DNA of 64,000 bases from Anthoceros angustus (lineage: Eukaryota > Streptophyta > Anthocerotopsida > Anthocerotales > Anthocerotaceae): NCBI GenBank assembly GCA_010909165.1, contig VJWM01000205.1:124001-188000 (forward strand). The letters are read 5' to 3'. Made by a program: the position numbers and the translations under genes. Numbering within the stretch: position 1 is the first letter of the stretch; every line of letters begins with the position of its first letter. Of the stretch, positions 22,606 through 34,419 are shown in pieces. Under the pieces are notes generated by a model. That model had not been told where the DNA came from. It saw only the letters and a program-made list of their open reading frames with translations, and did not search any database.

Positions 22606-23087
22606 CTTTGCAACAGGTGGTGGCCTTTTGTATCAGAATCAGGGTGACTGAAGGTGCAGACCTTGGAAGTGTTGGAAGACCCTGCTGGAATGCAGGGATG
22701 TAAGATGAGGAAGCAGCACTACCTGCCGCGACATTTATGCTGCTGGATCCTCCCTTCCGGACGACCCGCAGCTTTGGATCAGCCGGCGGGATACATGCCA
22801 CGCCCCTGGACTTAGCCAGCTGGTGATTGGGCGGCAAAAACCTGCGGACTGGACCTGGCAGTGATACGGCCAATGATCAATGCATCCAAAAGATTAACGC
22901 GAAACAGCCGGCCATCCTCTCTTCATCGGTGCAACCGAGGATAGCAGTAGTACTGGCGATACAGTTCTGCTCTCCAGCGTCCTCCAGGTGTTCTTCACGT
23001 CTCTGCAGGCACTATGCGCTGTCGCTCTTTTGTCTCCAGATCTAGGCTGCTGCTTCACGGGATGGCATGCTACTGTGCTCCGAAGAC

Positions 23088-23297
23088 CTGAGATGTACAT
23101 TGAATCAGGACCTGGATGGGGTGCACTTGTGAGTGCCCTCGGAATCTCTCTGGACTACTCCACAGGATATAATTGACAATCTTGACTTCAAGTACGACTT
23201 CAACACTCTCTGGAACCAGAGCAAAATGTGGAAGGAGATGTCCGAGCTCGGAGGTCGCTGTTCAGAGGAGCCTGGAGCTGGTTACAAGTGGGCATGA
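23088..23297 (+). CDS. Unidentified gene, last exons only
   Basis: The final exon candidate is 23166-23297: after a CCACAG acceptor it reads 43 residues (DIIDNLDFKYDF ... GAGYKWA) to a TGA with no interruption and protein-like composition. A preceding exon ending at a CTT|GTGAGT donor (23130) reads RRPEMYIESGPGWGAL in matching phase 0, and its frame stays open back to about 22990 (ALCAVALLSPDLGCC). Earlier exons and the start codon were not found, although a frame at about 22830-22990 is open. I do not recognise the family. It would be transcribed away from subtilase 1. The call rests only on open phase-matched exons. Confidence 0.35.
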
Positions 23298-24765
23298 GGT
23301 GATGACTACTTCAGGCTGGGGAAACGACACCCATTGAAATTTCATGCCTGCATCAAGCGCCCAATGCGTGCTATCCTCCGCATTTTGGACTGTGATGGGA
23401 GAAAAGGACCCGCCAGCAACTCCTCCTGACGCCATAGGCTACCTACCTAGTACCTCCATCCGTCAACATCTGAGTATCCTTACGGGACGAGTTTGTCCTT
23501 GTAAACCATGTTACCAAATGCTCAACAACACTCCGGTGGGGGCTGGACCGCAAATGCCTCAGGGGCCAAGTTACAGCGATGGATTCGACATTCATGACTG
23601 TACACATGCATGCACCGTTCACGCGGACATGTCACAAGCTGAGAGTTCAGAGTACTTTGGCGGCACCTCGTCAGCTACACGAAGGTGTTTAGGCTCAAAC
23701 CATGAGGAGCACAAAGACTGTAAAACTCAGAGCCTCACACAATGACAAACAGAGTTACAACAGAAAGCATGAGAGATAGAACATGCTTCCATCTGTACAT
23801 ATCACTCGAAAGATCGACCCCACCCACGGAAACTGATGCGGGTCAACACTGCCCTGATACAGCTGCTCAAACAGATCTTCAGGAGCAAAGTTGGTGACTA
23901 AAGAGAAGAGTCACATGTTGAGACACGCCTGAGGCAGCAACTGTCTGGACGTAAGCTACACTCGAGCCCTGGAGTGGCGAACACAGCAGACCTCTGTGTC
24001 TGTCCTGTGAGAATCGGCTTGAGCTCTCGGGGTACAGTGCTTCAGATCGCGGTACGTGATGTGACAATTCGTTCCATGGATTCCTCGGGGAGGAAAACAT
24101 GCTACCTACAGACACAGTACCGACTCCGTGTACGCACATCTATACCCTATATGCCGTGTACGTACATTATACCCTATAGATAACCTGTACGTAGGAAGGT
24201 GGTACCAATTTACATAGTTGTGTTCACACATAGCTTGCGGGCGGGATGGTGGCTCGCAATGGCCGGCGGCTGAATCCCTTTCATCAGGCCTCTCTAGTAT
24301 TGTGTGCTGCCTGCCGGCTATGAGGGGGCTGTCTGCGATGGCGGGCTGCCGGCTGATAGGGAACTGGCGTCTGCGCGCCTGCGGGCATATTTCCTGTATG
24401 TACATGGGTATTCTAAGTTTATGGCGGCCTGAGACAAATACGTAGGCGTGTGCCATTTCCATATATCCGCTGGCGCCTCCTGATTGATCCTTACTCTTCA
24501 ATTCTCCGTGCAGGCTGTCTGGTTCCTCCTGAACTACGTGATGGCAGTGAGAATGTGCGGTCTCGCAGTTGGTGTGAGCTAGCCTGGCTAGTTGGTTGGC
24601 TCTGCAGGGTGGCGGCGAGCAGGAGCGATCATGGCAGGGCAAACTCCTCCTCCGAATCCGAGGTAATTTGGCGACCACGTTCTGATTGATGTTGCTTCCT
24701 TGGGAGCGGTTTGGCAAGAAAGGATAGTTAAGCACTTCGACGATCCCGCACTATACCTTGCGGGA
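23298..24765. other. No supported gene
   Basis: Long frames occur on both strands, including one of about 200 codons on the minus strand at 24106-24735 that starts with a non-ATG codon. None has a start, codon texture or motif that persuades me. Confidence 0.4.
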
Positions 24766-25402
24766 TCAGGTATTTGGCTTACGATGTTTTTCTGGAGAAT
24801 TATTTTTCTTTTTGAAGAATACCAAAGCTTTATGCAGATAGGAAAAATACACATGAAGCCTGGAGCATGATCGGAGGAAGAGGAGCGGAAACAAAGAGGT
24901 AGCAAGGGTGAGGAGCCACCCTGCAGGATGTGGCATTAGCAAAGGCCTAAGAGGCCGACCTGCTCGAATCAGCTGCACACAACCACATTTTTGCAAGGAA
25001 GTGCCCATCATAATCCGGAATTGGGAACTGCCCACCATTTAATCGGAAATAGTGCTCGGGGCGAAATCTCCTCACCTGTGCGCGGAGCCGTGCATGGTGC
25101 ACGATATGCTTCCTCGAGATGTCGGCTCGGGCCTTGCGATTGTACGGCTTGTAATTAGCAGGGACAAGGGATAAGGGATTTCTGGGATGTCTCTGTTCCT
25201 CCGCGAGGCGTCCATGGTGATCGCGGAGGGCAGCATTGCATCGGCGGAGGACGGAGCCAGAGAAGACGGGCGTACCTGGTCCGAGAGGGGGAGGAGGGCG
25301 GCTTGGGAGGGGGAACCCGTCCGGCCCAACGGTAATGGGGCTCACACATGAAGTAGACTTCGGTCTCAACCGTCTCCAGCCCATGGTATCCGGGTTGGCA
25401 TA
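24766..25402 (-). CDS. Possible small multi-exon gene, unknown
   Basis: A minus-strand segment with gene-like signals but no family match. An ATG at about 25385 starts MGWRRLRPKSTSC and runs to a GGTACG donor near 25277. A second open segment (NPLSLVPANYKPYNRKARAD ... RLRAQ) ends at a CAG|GTGAGG donor near 25073. A third open segment follows a GTGTGCAG acceptor near 24976. The phase between the first two pieces does not match with the acceptors I could see, so the model is incomplete. It is offered as a locus to check, not as a protein. Confidence 0.22.
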
Positions 25403-26047
25403 TGGCAAGACGCCATCTAAAACGCGCAGCGCCGGCGTCTTATATGCGGAGAGACAAGCCAGCCGGACGTATCTACGTATCTGATTCCCGTATTTGTCTT
25501 AAATTTACGACGTGATTAAAACGCCCAGCCAGACATCTTTTGTACCACGCCTTAACCCCTAATGAACGGAGGGGTTTTCCCGATTTTTCTCCTCCGTTAA
25601 TTGTTGGATAATATGGGAGGCGCTTGTGAATTTTTTTGTTCGTTCGGACTCCATGATAATTACGAGCATCTTGGGTTCCATGGAGGAACCTACTCTACAT
25701 CCCTTCCCAAAGTCTGGTATTTTTGAATGGAAAGTGATAGCGGGTTGAAGGTTGTGAAACTTGGGGACGGTTTGGGGAATCTTTCGCTGGTTTGCATGCA
25801 TCCGATGAGATCGCACTGACAAAACTTGGGCAGACGACAAGTCAAGTGCCTTCTTCCTTGCCATGTGCTTACATTGTTCAGATATGAAACATAGAAATTC
25901 CAACATTTTGTAGAACGTGCCATCTCCCCCCCGCTCCGGATGTGTGATTCGACCTTGGTGGGTTATGTAACCCACCTCAAAAACCAGGCGGTGTTCCCGC
26001 GCGGTGCACCTCCCACCGCCTTTAGCCCATTGTTTTGACCAGCGTGT

Positions 26048-27240
26048 TCAGGTGGCAGGAGCAGTGCACCATCCTGCACTAGCCCGTTCCCACCGCCCAC
26101 CCATCCGGTGTTCCAGATTCCTCTCCCGCACCACTACGGGCTCTGTGCCAACGGCCTCTGTTACACGACCGTCTTGAAGTGATGTGCAGCTGTTCACTTC
26201 TCCGTCTTCCACTTCGGTGCTCAGTGCCAACAGCCTTGGTTACACGGGCTTCTGGAGTGGCACACGTTCAGCAACCTTAACATCCATGAGCTCCCCGTGC
26301 CTGACCTCCACTCTAGTCGGCTTAGCAGCTACACACATGGAACAAATAGCAGTGGGTTCGTGAAGCCGCCAGCCGGTAATTAATGCGCCCGTCCACTGTA
26401 TGATAAGCCTTGGCGATGTGATGTGCAGCTTCCAGAAGTTGAAATCGGCCTTCATCATTTGCTGAGAAATCAACGTGGATCACGAAATTGTCCAACATGT
26501 TGTACACGAAGCACAACCGCAACCGATGCAGAAAGGCATTCGAGCCATCCATGTCTTTCTTCACGATCATGAACTCACCTGCCTCAGCCGAGACAGTTGC
26601 ACACATATCTCTCAACCCTGCCTCAGGCCCTGTCCGTAGCATGTGCCGGCGGTGCTCACGCAATACACCAAATTGGCGCACCCAGATGTCGTTCCTCCAT
26701 TGATTCCATTTTTGGCACTCTGCCTCCCGCTGCAAAGCAAGACGCAAATTCCCGTGCACACTTCCTCCATCTGGAACAAGTGCAAGGCCAATGTTGGGCA
26801 CATTCTCCACCACCACGACATCAAAAATTGAGGTTGTCGGGTTCGGCAGCATGAACAACTTCTCCTTCAAGGTTGCGATGTGCACATAGTACCAGCCTAA
26901 GGGTAGTTTCCGCACCTCCTTCACGACGCAGGCAACGTGCACAGCCAACTCTTTGCCCTATTCCAAGACTCCGATGCCCAGGCGGCTTGAATAGGCTGCC
27001 CACGCTTTCGTCTCCAGAGGTGGTTCAAAAGGCCTGACCAAAGCGAGGGGCCCAAACACTACACAATTAACCTTGCCACAAATGAAGTGAGGATCGAACT
27101 GTAAGACTCCGCCTTCCTTCATTACTTGAAGTACCCGCCGTCCATCTCCTAGCTTCCACACATTCGGCAGGCTCTAGACATCCGTTGCCTTATGAACCCA
27201 CACAAGCACTTCGTCACCGTTGGACATGACACCTAGATCT
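26048..27240 (-). pseudogene. Broken intronless ORF, unknown protein
   Basis: Minus-strand frame beginning near an ATG (MSNGDEVLVWVHKATDV) and reading about 300 codons of protein-like sequence (LGDGRRVLQVMKEG, MAVHVACVVKEVRKLPLGWY, GEFMIVKKDMDGSNAFLHRL). It is interrupted by TAG codons near 27179 and 26958, then shifts frame near 26330 to continue as RVEVRHGELMDVKVAE with another stop at about 26240. The lack of introns and its position beside the transposon block suggest a retroposed or element-borne gene. I do not recognise a domain. Given the error pattern described in the findings, some breaks could be consensus errors. 25403-26047 holds nothing supported. Confidence 0.4.
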
Positions 27241-27527
27241 GCTGACACACTGGTCACCCGTTTCTCAACTGGTGTGCCACATTCACTCCTCTCATATGCT
27301 TTTGATTATGCACGACAATCGAGACGTGTCAACCTTGATCCTCTTCTTATTAGCTTAGGACCACCGTTCGATGGTATAGTCAGCACGGACAGGGCTGATA
27401 CCTATGGATAACAAATTTACCAAATGGTTGTCCCACCAGCTAATAGCAGCTATCTTACGTGTGGCGTGCACTCTCCATTGTAGATCCTGCGCTTTGCATA
27501 TCGTTTGAGCCGGGCACCATTGTGCCC

Positions 27528-27767
27528 TATTAAATAATAAGCATTATTACAGCTGCCCTAATTCATAATTAATCTGGGTTATTGAAGTGAAGTGTTATTA
27601 TGAAACGCTGTCCCATGAAACGGTTTTACTTTAGTTTAGTTTTGGGGCATGAAACAGTTGTCTTTTTGTCTCCTTCTTGTACCATTCTTGAGTTCTCTTG
27701 CTGATGCACTCTTTGCACACTCTGTGATCGTGTGTGATTCTGTGTGTCATGATCCAATACCTTTTTA
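27528..27767 (+). repeat. Copia LTR family 1, copy A, with primer site
   Basis: About 240 bases starting tattaaataataagcattatt, immediately followed at 27768 by TGGTATCAGAGC, the initiator-methionine-tRNA primer-binding site of Ty1/copia elements. Homologous copies are at 30317-30551 and 43391-43616; the last of these is preceded by a polypurine run (gagaggggg), which fixes the LTR start. The canonical terminal TG is changed to TA. Confidence 0.75.
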
Positions 27768-28429
27768 TGGTATCAGAGCATGGTATCTAATCTGTTGCTT
27801 GTTTATAGTTGGTGAGACATACAGCTGGGACCTAGTTGCCCATCCCGTCGCTGAGGATGCACAACTAGGCTCCCAACTATGCCCCCAACTATGCCCACCA
27901 CCTGCGCACAAGCATGAGACTAACAATTTCATGAAGTTTTCTAATAAAACGGCTATGCGCCAGAATCTATTCTATCAGGCACGTAGCTCATGGAGAATTA
28001 CTCCTAGTTTGCCAAGATGGCACTGTTTGCTTCCTGTAGACCAAGAAATACATAATCCCTTGGTCATAATCGTAGCCAGAATTATGTTTTCCATTTCACG
28101 CTAGATGCTGTACTTCTGATGTACTGACCTCACATCATTGGCCATGACAAGGAACACGAATTACAATTCCCCATTCAAAAAAGCTATTTTAATATCCATC
28201 TGATGGACAAGTAGATGATTTTGTATAGCATAGCATAATAGGATCAACATAAAAGTAGGTTTTACAACGGGACTGAATGTCTCGTTATAGTCCAAACCCT
28301 AGACTTCTGTATAGCCCCTTGACTGAATGTCTCGTTATAGTCCAAACCCTAGACTTGTGTATAGCCCCTTGCTACTAAGCGTGCTTTGTAGCGGCTATAG
28401 ATCCATTAGGGTTCAATTTGAGCTTAAAT

Positions 28430-29332
28430 ATAATGTGGGGCTCCTATAGTCAGGATGAGGAAGGTTGATCATCAAATGTGACCATGCACGTGGGTCTAAA
28501 AATAATCTGCAGCTATGTTCAAAGGTAAGCTTCTTGGTGAAAGAAGGTTTTTGATCATGGTGGGGACATGTAAAACACCCTTTAAGATGATATGATGCCC
28601 ATGATTAAGTTTCGACAACATCTCTTGTCAGTAAATGGCAAGAGCTCTGTCACCTAACAAGACAAACTGGCTTGTTGGTGATGTGGTGTAGGTGAGGAAC
28701 ATATCATGGGAGTGGCAAATATGATTAGTTGCCCCCAAATCAAGAAACCACATGTGTTTTTCTGCCTTGGTGAGTGAGAGGCAGACAGCTAAAATGGCTG
28801 TGCTTTATTGTTGTTATTATTAGGCCTAACAGTCACATTTGTTTCTGCTGCAGGACGCCTCAGCTCCCTTGCAAGCTTTTTCCAGCACTCATTCTCATAG
28901 TGGCCTGGAATGCAACACCAGTTGCAGGGGCCTTTAACCCTGCATGGTGTAGATGTGTTGCCTTGTCCATTGTATGGCCATCTAGGGCCTGTAGTGGGCC
29001 GTTATCCGCCATGGCCCGACTAGATTCTTCTTCAAGCAAGGCGCCAACAATTTCAGATAAGGTAATGGAAGGGTTACCCCGGGAAACAGCTGCATTTACT
29101 ACTTGTCTAATTATTGAAGCTTAGGGCGGCGAAGGTCCGATAGCTTGTAGGTAGAGAGGTCGCACGCTGCCATCGCCCAATGCATTATTGTGGCCCCTAC
29201 CGATGATAACTTTGCACGTAGTGTGCGAAATTGATGCATGTGATGCTCGATTGAGTCGGACTCCTTCATCCGAAGTGAATAGACGATACATGTGGCATTC
29301 ACAAGTGACATAGCGTCCTTGGCTGCAAACAT
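28430..29332 (-). pseudogene. Copia gag-protease fragment, unit A
   Basis: Minus-strand remnants of a copia polyprotein: a UBN2-type gag stretch (MSLVNATCIVYSLRMKESDS ... FRTLRAKLSSVGATI) near 29150-29310, a CCHC zinc knuckle (CNWCCIPGHYENEC) near 28885-28925, and the start of the protease region further down. Frames shift between pieces. It lies between two + strand LTRs, so it is inverted relative to them. Confidence 0.7.
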
Positions 29333-29377
29333 ATCCTTAAAGACTTTCCAAACTACAGCAGAGGTAAGCTGTCCTTG

Positions 29378-29559
29378 TGTTGAAGGGGTAACCCTACACT
29401 AGTCAACTAAAGGATAAACTAGGGTTATCTATAATGGGTTAGTTAATCAATGGTACTTAAACAATTTTGTTTATTACTCGATTCATTATTACATTTGGTA
29501 GTTTGTACGCACAAGGCTCTCTCCTCTCACGGCTCTCGCCCTCTTCTCCCAATTTTACA
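29378..29559 (+). repeat. Copia LTR family 2, copy A, with primer site
   Basis: Starts TGTTGAAGG and ends TTTTACA (the expected TG...CA), followed at 29560 by TGGTATCAGAGCC. About 182 bases. Further copies are at 32141-32313, and truncated ones at about 33350-33479 and 34486-34620. Confidence 0.8.
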
Positions 29560-30316
29560 TGGTATCAGAGCCCCAGTTCTGATGCTTCTGTCTCGATCTC
29601 AAGTATGCCTCGGCATGGTGATTTTGTCGGTCAGGGGCGCGGTTCGCTTCTCTATAGATGCGAAAATTCACAACGCTTCTAGGGCAGCACGAATAGAACA
29701 TACAGCATATTCACTTGTGGGGAGGGCATATCGCAATCAAAAAGCGGTCTCCGAGGAGCGCCAATTGCTTGAACTCCACCGGCGCAATTCTCGCTTGATA
29801 TTTCAAAGCTCGTAACAATTGCTTCAGGGATCAAAGGAAGGACAAGAGGAACAGGCAAGAAAAGACATCCAGTTCTACCAACTACTCCTGTAGGCTGCCC
29901 AGACCACGACGATCTGTGGACTCCATATAATTCCCTAATAAGTTAGTTATGATCTTCCCTTCTCCATACAAGGGTCCTCAGTTCCTGCAAAAACCAGAGA
30001 GCACAATCAGTCGATCAGTCACCACACACTCACAGAAACCCACAAGTTTGCTAACCTGCAGGTGGATGAAGCTTACCAACAATGATTTAATCACACTGCA
30101 GCAGCATCGTCAACACCACCTTGATCCTCTTCTTATTAGCTTAGGACCACCGTTCGATGGTATAGTCAGCACGGACAGGGCTGATACCTATGGATAACAA
30201 ATTTACCAAATGGTTGTCCCACCAGCTAATAGCAGCAGCTATCTTACGTGTGGCGTGCACTCTCCATTGTAGATCCTGCGCTTTGCATATCGTTTGAGCC
30301 GGGCACCATTGTGCCC

Positions 30317-30551
30317 TATTAAATAATAAGCATTATTACAGCTGCCCTAATTCATAATTAATCTGGGTTATTGAAGTGAAGTGTTATTATGAAACGCTGT
30401 CCCATGAAACGGTTTTACTTTAGTTTAGTTTTGGGGCATGAAACAGCTTGTCTTTGTCTCCTTCTTGTACCATTCTTGAGTTCTCTTGCTGATGCACTCT
30501 TTGCACACTCGTGATCGTGTGTGATTCTGTGTCATGATCCAATACCTTTTA
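30317..30551 (+). repeat. Copia LTR family 1, copy B
   Basis: Matches copy A; the adjoining primer site at 30552 reads TGGTATCGAGC, with one base missing from the CAG of the canonical sequence. Confidence 0.75.
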
Positions 30552-31186
30552 TGGTATCGAGCATGGTATCTAATCATTGCTTGTTTATAGTTGGTGAGAC
30601 ATACAGCTGGGACCTAGTTGCCCATCCCGTCGCTGAGGATGCACAACTAGGCTCCCAACTATGCCCCCAACTATGCCCACCACCTGCGCACAAGCATGAG
30701 ACTAACAATTTCATGAAGTTTTCTAATAAACCTATGTAATCTATTCTATCGTGCACGTAGCTCATGGAGAATTACTCTAGTTTGCCAAGATGGCACTTTA
30801 TTTCCTCAGAGACCAAGAAATACATAATCCCTTGGTCATAATCGTAGCAATTATGTTTTCCATTTCACGCTAGATGTCACCGATGTACCGACCTCACATC
30901 ATTGGCCATGACAAGGAACACGAATTACAATTCCCATTCAAAAAGCTATTTTAATATCCATCCGATGGACAAGTAGATGATTTTGTATAGCATAGCATAA
31001 TAGGATCAACATAAAAGTAGGTTTTACAACGGGACTGAATGTCTCGTTATAGTCCAAACCCTAGACTTCTGTATAGCCCCTTGACTGAATGTCTCGTTAT
31101 AGTCCAAACCCTAGACTTGTGTATAGCCCCTTGCTACTAAGCGTGCTTTGTAGCGGGCTATAGATCCATTAGGGTTCAATTTGAGC

Positions 31187-32091
31187 TTAAATATAATGTG
31201 GGGCTCCTATAGTCAGGATGAGGGAAGGTTGATCATCAAATGTGACCATGCACGACGTGGGTCTAAAAATAATCTGCAGGCTATGTTCAAAGGTAAGCTT
31301 CTTGACTGAAAGAAGGTTTTTGATCATGGTGGGGACATGTAAAACACCCTTTAAGATGATATGATGCCCATGATTAAGTTTCAGCTTAACATCTCTTGTG
31401 CCGTAAATGGCAAGAGCTCTGTCACCTAACAAGACAAACTGGCTTGTTGGTGATGTGGTGTAGGTGAGGAACATATCATGGGAGTGGCAAATATGATTAG
31501 TTGCCCCCAAATCAAGAAACCACATGTGTTTTTCTGCCTTGGTGAGTGAGAGGCAGACAGCTAAAATGGCTGTGCTTTATTGTTGTTATTATTAGGCCTA
31601 ATCACATTTGTTTACTGCGGGCGCCTCGGCTCCTTGCAAGCTTTTTCCAGCACTCATTCTCATAGTGGCACGGAATGCACACCGCCTCCTTTAACCCTGC
31701 ATGGTGTAGATGTGTTGCCTTGTCCATTGTATGGCCATCTAGGGCCTGTAGTGGGCCGTTATCCGCCATGGCCCGACTAGATTCTTCTTCAAGCAAGGCG
31801 CCAACAATTTCAGATAAGGTAATGGAAGGGTTACCCCGGGAAACAGCTGCATTTACTACTTGTCTAATTATTGAAGCTTAGGAACTGACGAAGGTCCGAT
31901 AGCTTGTAGGTAGAGAGGTCAGTAATGCTGTCACTGCCTCCAATTCTGTTATTGTGGCCCCTACTGATGATAACTTTGCACGTAGTGTGCGAAATTGATG
32001 CATGTGATGCTCGATTGAGTCGGACTCCTTCATCCGAAGTGAATAGACGATACATGTGGCATTCACAAGTGACATAGCGCCCCACGTGCAA
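31187..32091 (-). pseudogene. Copia gag-protease fragment, unit B
   Basis: Minus-strand copia remnant in the same arrangement as in unit A. The protease region reads MWFLDLGATNHICHSHDMF (family pattern LDSGAT; the active-site Ser/Asp context is altered to LDLGAT) at about 31470-31525, followed by the conserved LKGVLHVPTMIKNLLSV. The UBN2 gag stretch with ITELEAVTALLTSLPTSYRT lies near 31880-32075. The zinc knuckle is damaged relative to unit A. Confidence 0.75.
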
Positions 32092-32140
32092 ACATATCCT
32101 TAAAGACTTTCCAAACTACAGCAGAGGTAAGTCGTCCTTG

Positions 32141-32313
32141 TGTTGAAGGGTAACCTACACTAGTCAACTAAAGGATAAACTAGGGTTATCTATAATGGGT
32201 TAGTTAATCAATGGTACTTAAACAATTTTGTTTATTACTCGATTCATTATTACATTTGGTAGTTTGTACGCTGGCTCTCCTCTCACGGCTCGCCCTCTTC
32301 TCCCAATTTTACA
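32141..32313 (+). repeat. Copia LTR family 2, copy B
   Basis: TGTTGAAGG...TTTTACA, followed by TGGTATCGAGCC at 32314. Slightly shorter than copy A through several small losses. Confidence 0.8.
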
Positions 32314-32880
32314 TGGTATCGAGCCCCGATGCTCATCTCGATCTCAAGTATGCCTCGGCATGGTGATTTTGTCGGTCAGGGGCGCGGTTCGCTTCTCTAT
32401 AGATGCGAAAATTCACAACGCGCTTCTAGGACAGTACCAGCCGAATAGAACGCCCTGGCATATTCACTTGTGGGGAGGACAGCATATCGCAATCAAAACT
32501 GGTCTCCAGACAGGGAGCGCGCCGAATTGCTTCGGGAACTCCACCGGCGCAATTCTCAGCTTCGATATTTCAAAGCTCGTAACAATTGCTTCAGGGATCA
32601 AAGGAAGGACAAGAGGAACAGGCAAGAAAAGACATCCAGTTCTACCAACTACTCCTGTAGGCTGCCCAGACCACGACGATCTGTGGACTCCATATAATTC
32701 CCTAATAAGTTAGTTATGATCTTCCCTTCTCCATACAAGGGTCCTCTGCAAAACCAGAGAGCAACAACATCACCACCACACACTCACAGAAACCCACAAG
32801 TTTGCTAACCTGCAGGTGGATGAAGCTTACCAACAATGATTTAATCACACTGCAGCAGCATCGTCAACACCACCTTCAGT

Positions 32881-33345
32881 CACCTCTCCTTTGGCGGGCA
32901 CGAAGTGGACTGGCAAGGGTACCCTAGCAGCCATCTTCAGCAGCTCAAGGGCATGCTCCACGCTGGTGTTTTCAGGCTGCTTGGGATGTCCTCGGTCGCC
33001 TGATTCTGGCCACAGCGACCTCTATCGACCACCTGCTCTCCCACCCAGCAAACCTAATCAGCTGCTCCACTTTGAACGGCGTCCACCCAGCTTCGTCCTT
33101 CTCAGTCTTCTTCTTCTTCAGCAATGATCCGCTTTTCACGTGCCTTCTTTTCCTTTGGCGGGCACGCACGTGAGTATCAACTCCATACTTGTGGCCGCAC
33201 GTGCATCGTCAAGTCCCAACGATGGATCGCAATGATAAGGGGCAGCGCGAGGATGAGTGCAAGGAGAGCAAGGATCTCACCGTGGACTTAGCCATTTTCG
33301 TGGAGCTCTAGCGTAATCGGTTAGGCGGCTTCAATGGAGCAGGAC
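32881..33345. repeat. Segment X, first copy (broken small ORF)
   Basis: A 465-base segment repeated at about 34010-34485. On the minus strand it carries a damaged copy of the 100-codon ORF that is intact at 34117-34419: a start and several internal phrases are recognisable, but small losses at CAG/CTG sites shift the frame. Confidence 0.65.
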
Positions 33346-33349
33346 GTAG

Positions 33350-33479
33350 GGTTATCTATAATGGGTTAGTTAATTAATGGTACTTAAACAATTTTGTTTA
33401 TTACTCGATTCATTATTACATTTGGTAGTTTGTACGCTGGCTCTCCTCTCACGGCTCGCCCTCTTCTCCCAATTTTACA
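33350..33479 (+). repeat. Copia LTR family 2, 5'-truncated copy C
   Basis: Begins within the LTR at gggttatctataatgggtta and ends TTTTACA before TGGTATCGAGCC at 33480. Copy D at 34486 has the same truncation point (after 'ggacgta'), so segment X plus this LTR fragment was duplicated as one block of about 1.13 kb. Confidence 0.7.
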
Positions 33480-34116
33480 TGGTATCGAGCCCCGTTCGAT
33501 GCTTCTCGATCTCAAGTATGCCTCGGCATGGTGATTTTGTCGGTCGGGCGGTTCGCTTCTCTATAGATGCGAAAATTCACAACGCTTCTAGGGCATTCAC
33601 CAATAGGCATACAGCATATTCACTTGTGGGGAGGATGATATCGCAATCAAAAGCGGTCTCCGACAGGGCCTTGCTTGAACTCCACCGGCGCAATTCTCGA
33701 TATTTCAAAGCTCGTAACAATTGCTTGAGGATCAAAGGAAGGACAAGAGGAGCAGGCAAGAAAAGACATCCGTTCTACCAACTACTCTGTGGCTGCCCGA
33801 CCACGATCCGTGGACTCCATATAATTCCCTAATAAGTTAGTTATGATCTTCCCTTCTCCATACAAGGGTCCTCGGTTCTGCAAAACCGAGCACAATCGAT
33901 CGGTCACCACACTCACGAAACCCACAAGTTTGCTAACTGCAGTGGATGAAGCTTACCAACAATGATTTAATCACTGCAGCAAAGATCAACACCACCTTGA
34001 TCCACCTCTCCTTTGGCGGGCACAGTGGGTGGCAAGGTACCCTAGCGACCATCTTGGCTCAAGGGCATGCTCCACGCTGGTGTTTTCAGGCTGCTTGGGA
34101 TGTCCTCGATCGCTGA

Positions 34117-34419
34117 TTAAGCCACAATGACCTCTATCGACCACCTGCTCTCCCACCCAGCAAACCTAATCAGCTGCTCCACTTTGAACGGCGTCCACCC
34201 AGCTTCGTCCTTCTCAGTCTTCTTCTTCTTCAGCAACAGATCTGCTTTCTTTTCACGTGCCTTCTTTTCCTTTGGCGGGCACGCGCAGCTGTGAGTATCA
34301 ACTCCATACTTGTGGCCGCTGCATGTCGTCAAGTCCCAACGATGGATCGCAATGATAAGGGCAGCAGTCGCGAGGATGAGTGCAAGGAGAGCAAGGATCT
34401 CAGCTGTGGACTTAGCCAT
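34117..34419 (-). CDS. Small single-pass membrane protein, unknown
   Basis: Intact 100-residue ORF from ATG (34417-34419) to TAA. Residues about 8-25 are strongly hydrophobic (ILALLALILATAALIIA), then HRW, a Cys-containing stretch (TTCSGHKYG ... HSCACPPK), a Lys-rich linker and a C-terminal GWTPFKVEQLIRFAGW block. It looks like a type III or signal-anchored protein with a cytosolic or lumenal basic tail. A frameshifted copy lies at 32881-33345, and both are embedded between copia LTR fragments, suggesting capture of a host gene piece. I do not recognise the family. Whether it is transcribed cannot be judged. Confidence 0.45.
   Translation of the reverse strand: MAKSTAEILALLALILATAALIIAIHRWDLTTCSGHKYGVDTHSCACPPKEKKAREKKADLLLKKKKTEKDEAGWTPFKVEQLIRFAGWESRWSIEVIVA

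Larger units (their letters stand above)
27331..30118. mobile_element. Copia mosaic, tandem unit A
   Basis: First copy of a 2.79 kb unit repeated at 30119-32880. Both begin ccttgatcctcttcttatta. Internal order on the + strand: LTR1 with primer site, a short leader, minus-strand gag-protease sequence, LTR2 with its own primer site, then a unique tail. The parts point in opposite directions and come from at least two copia families, so this is a rearranged composite rather than one element. Confidence 0.75.
30119..32880. mobile_element. Copia mosaic, tandem unit B
   Basis: Second copy of the composite unit, colinear with 27331-30118. Differences from unit A are mostly small and concentrated at CAG/CTG sites in either direction (see findings), implying a recent duplication. 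Confidence 0.75.

Noticed and set aside
24106-24735. A 209-codon minus-strand ORF
   Set aside because: Non-ATG start, Arg/His/Cys-rich composition typical of chance frames in this region, and no motif.
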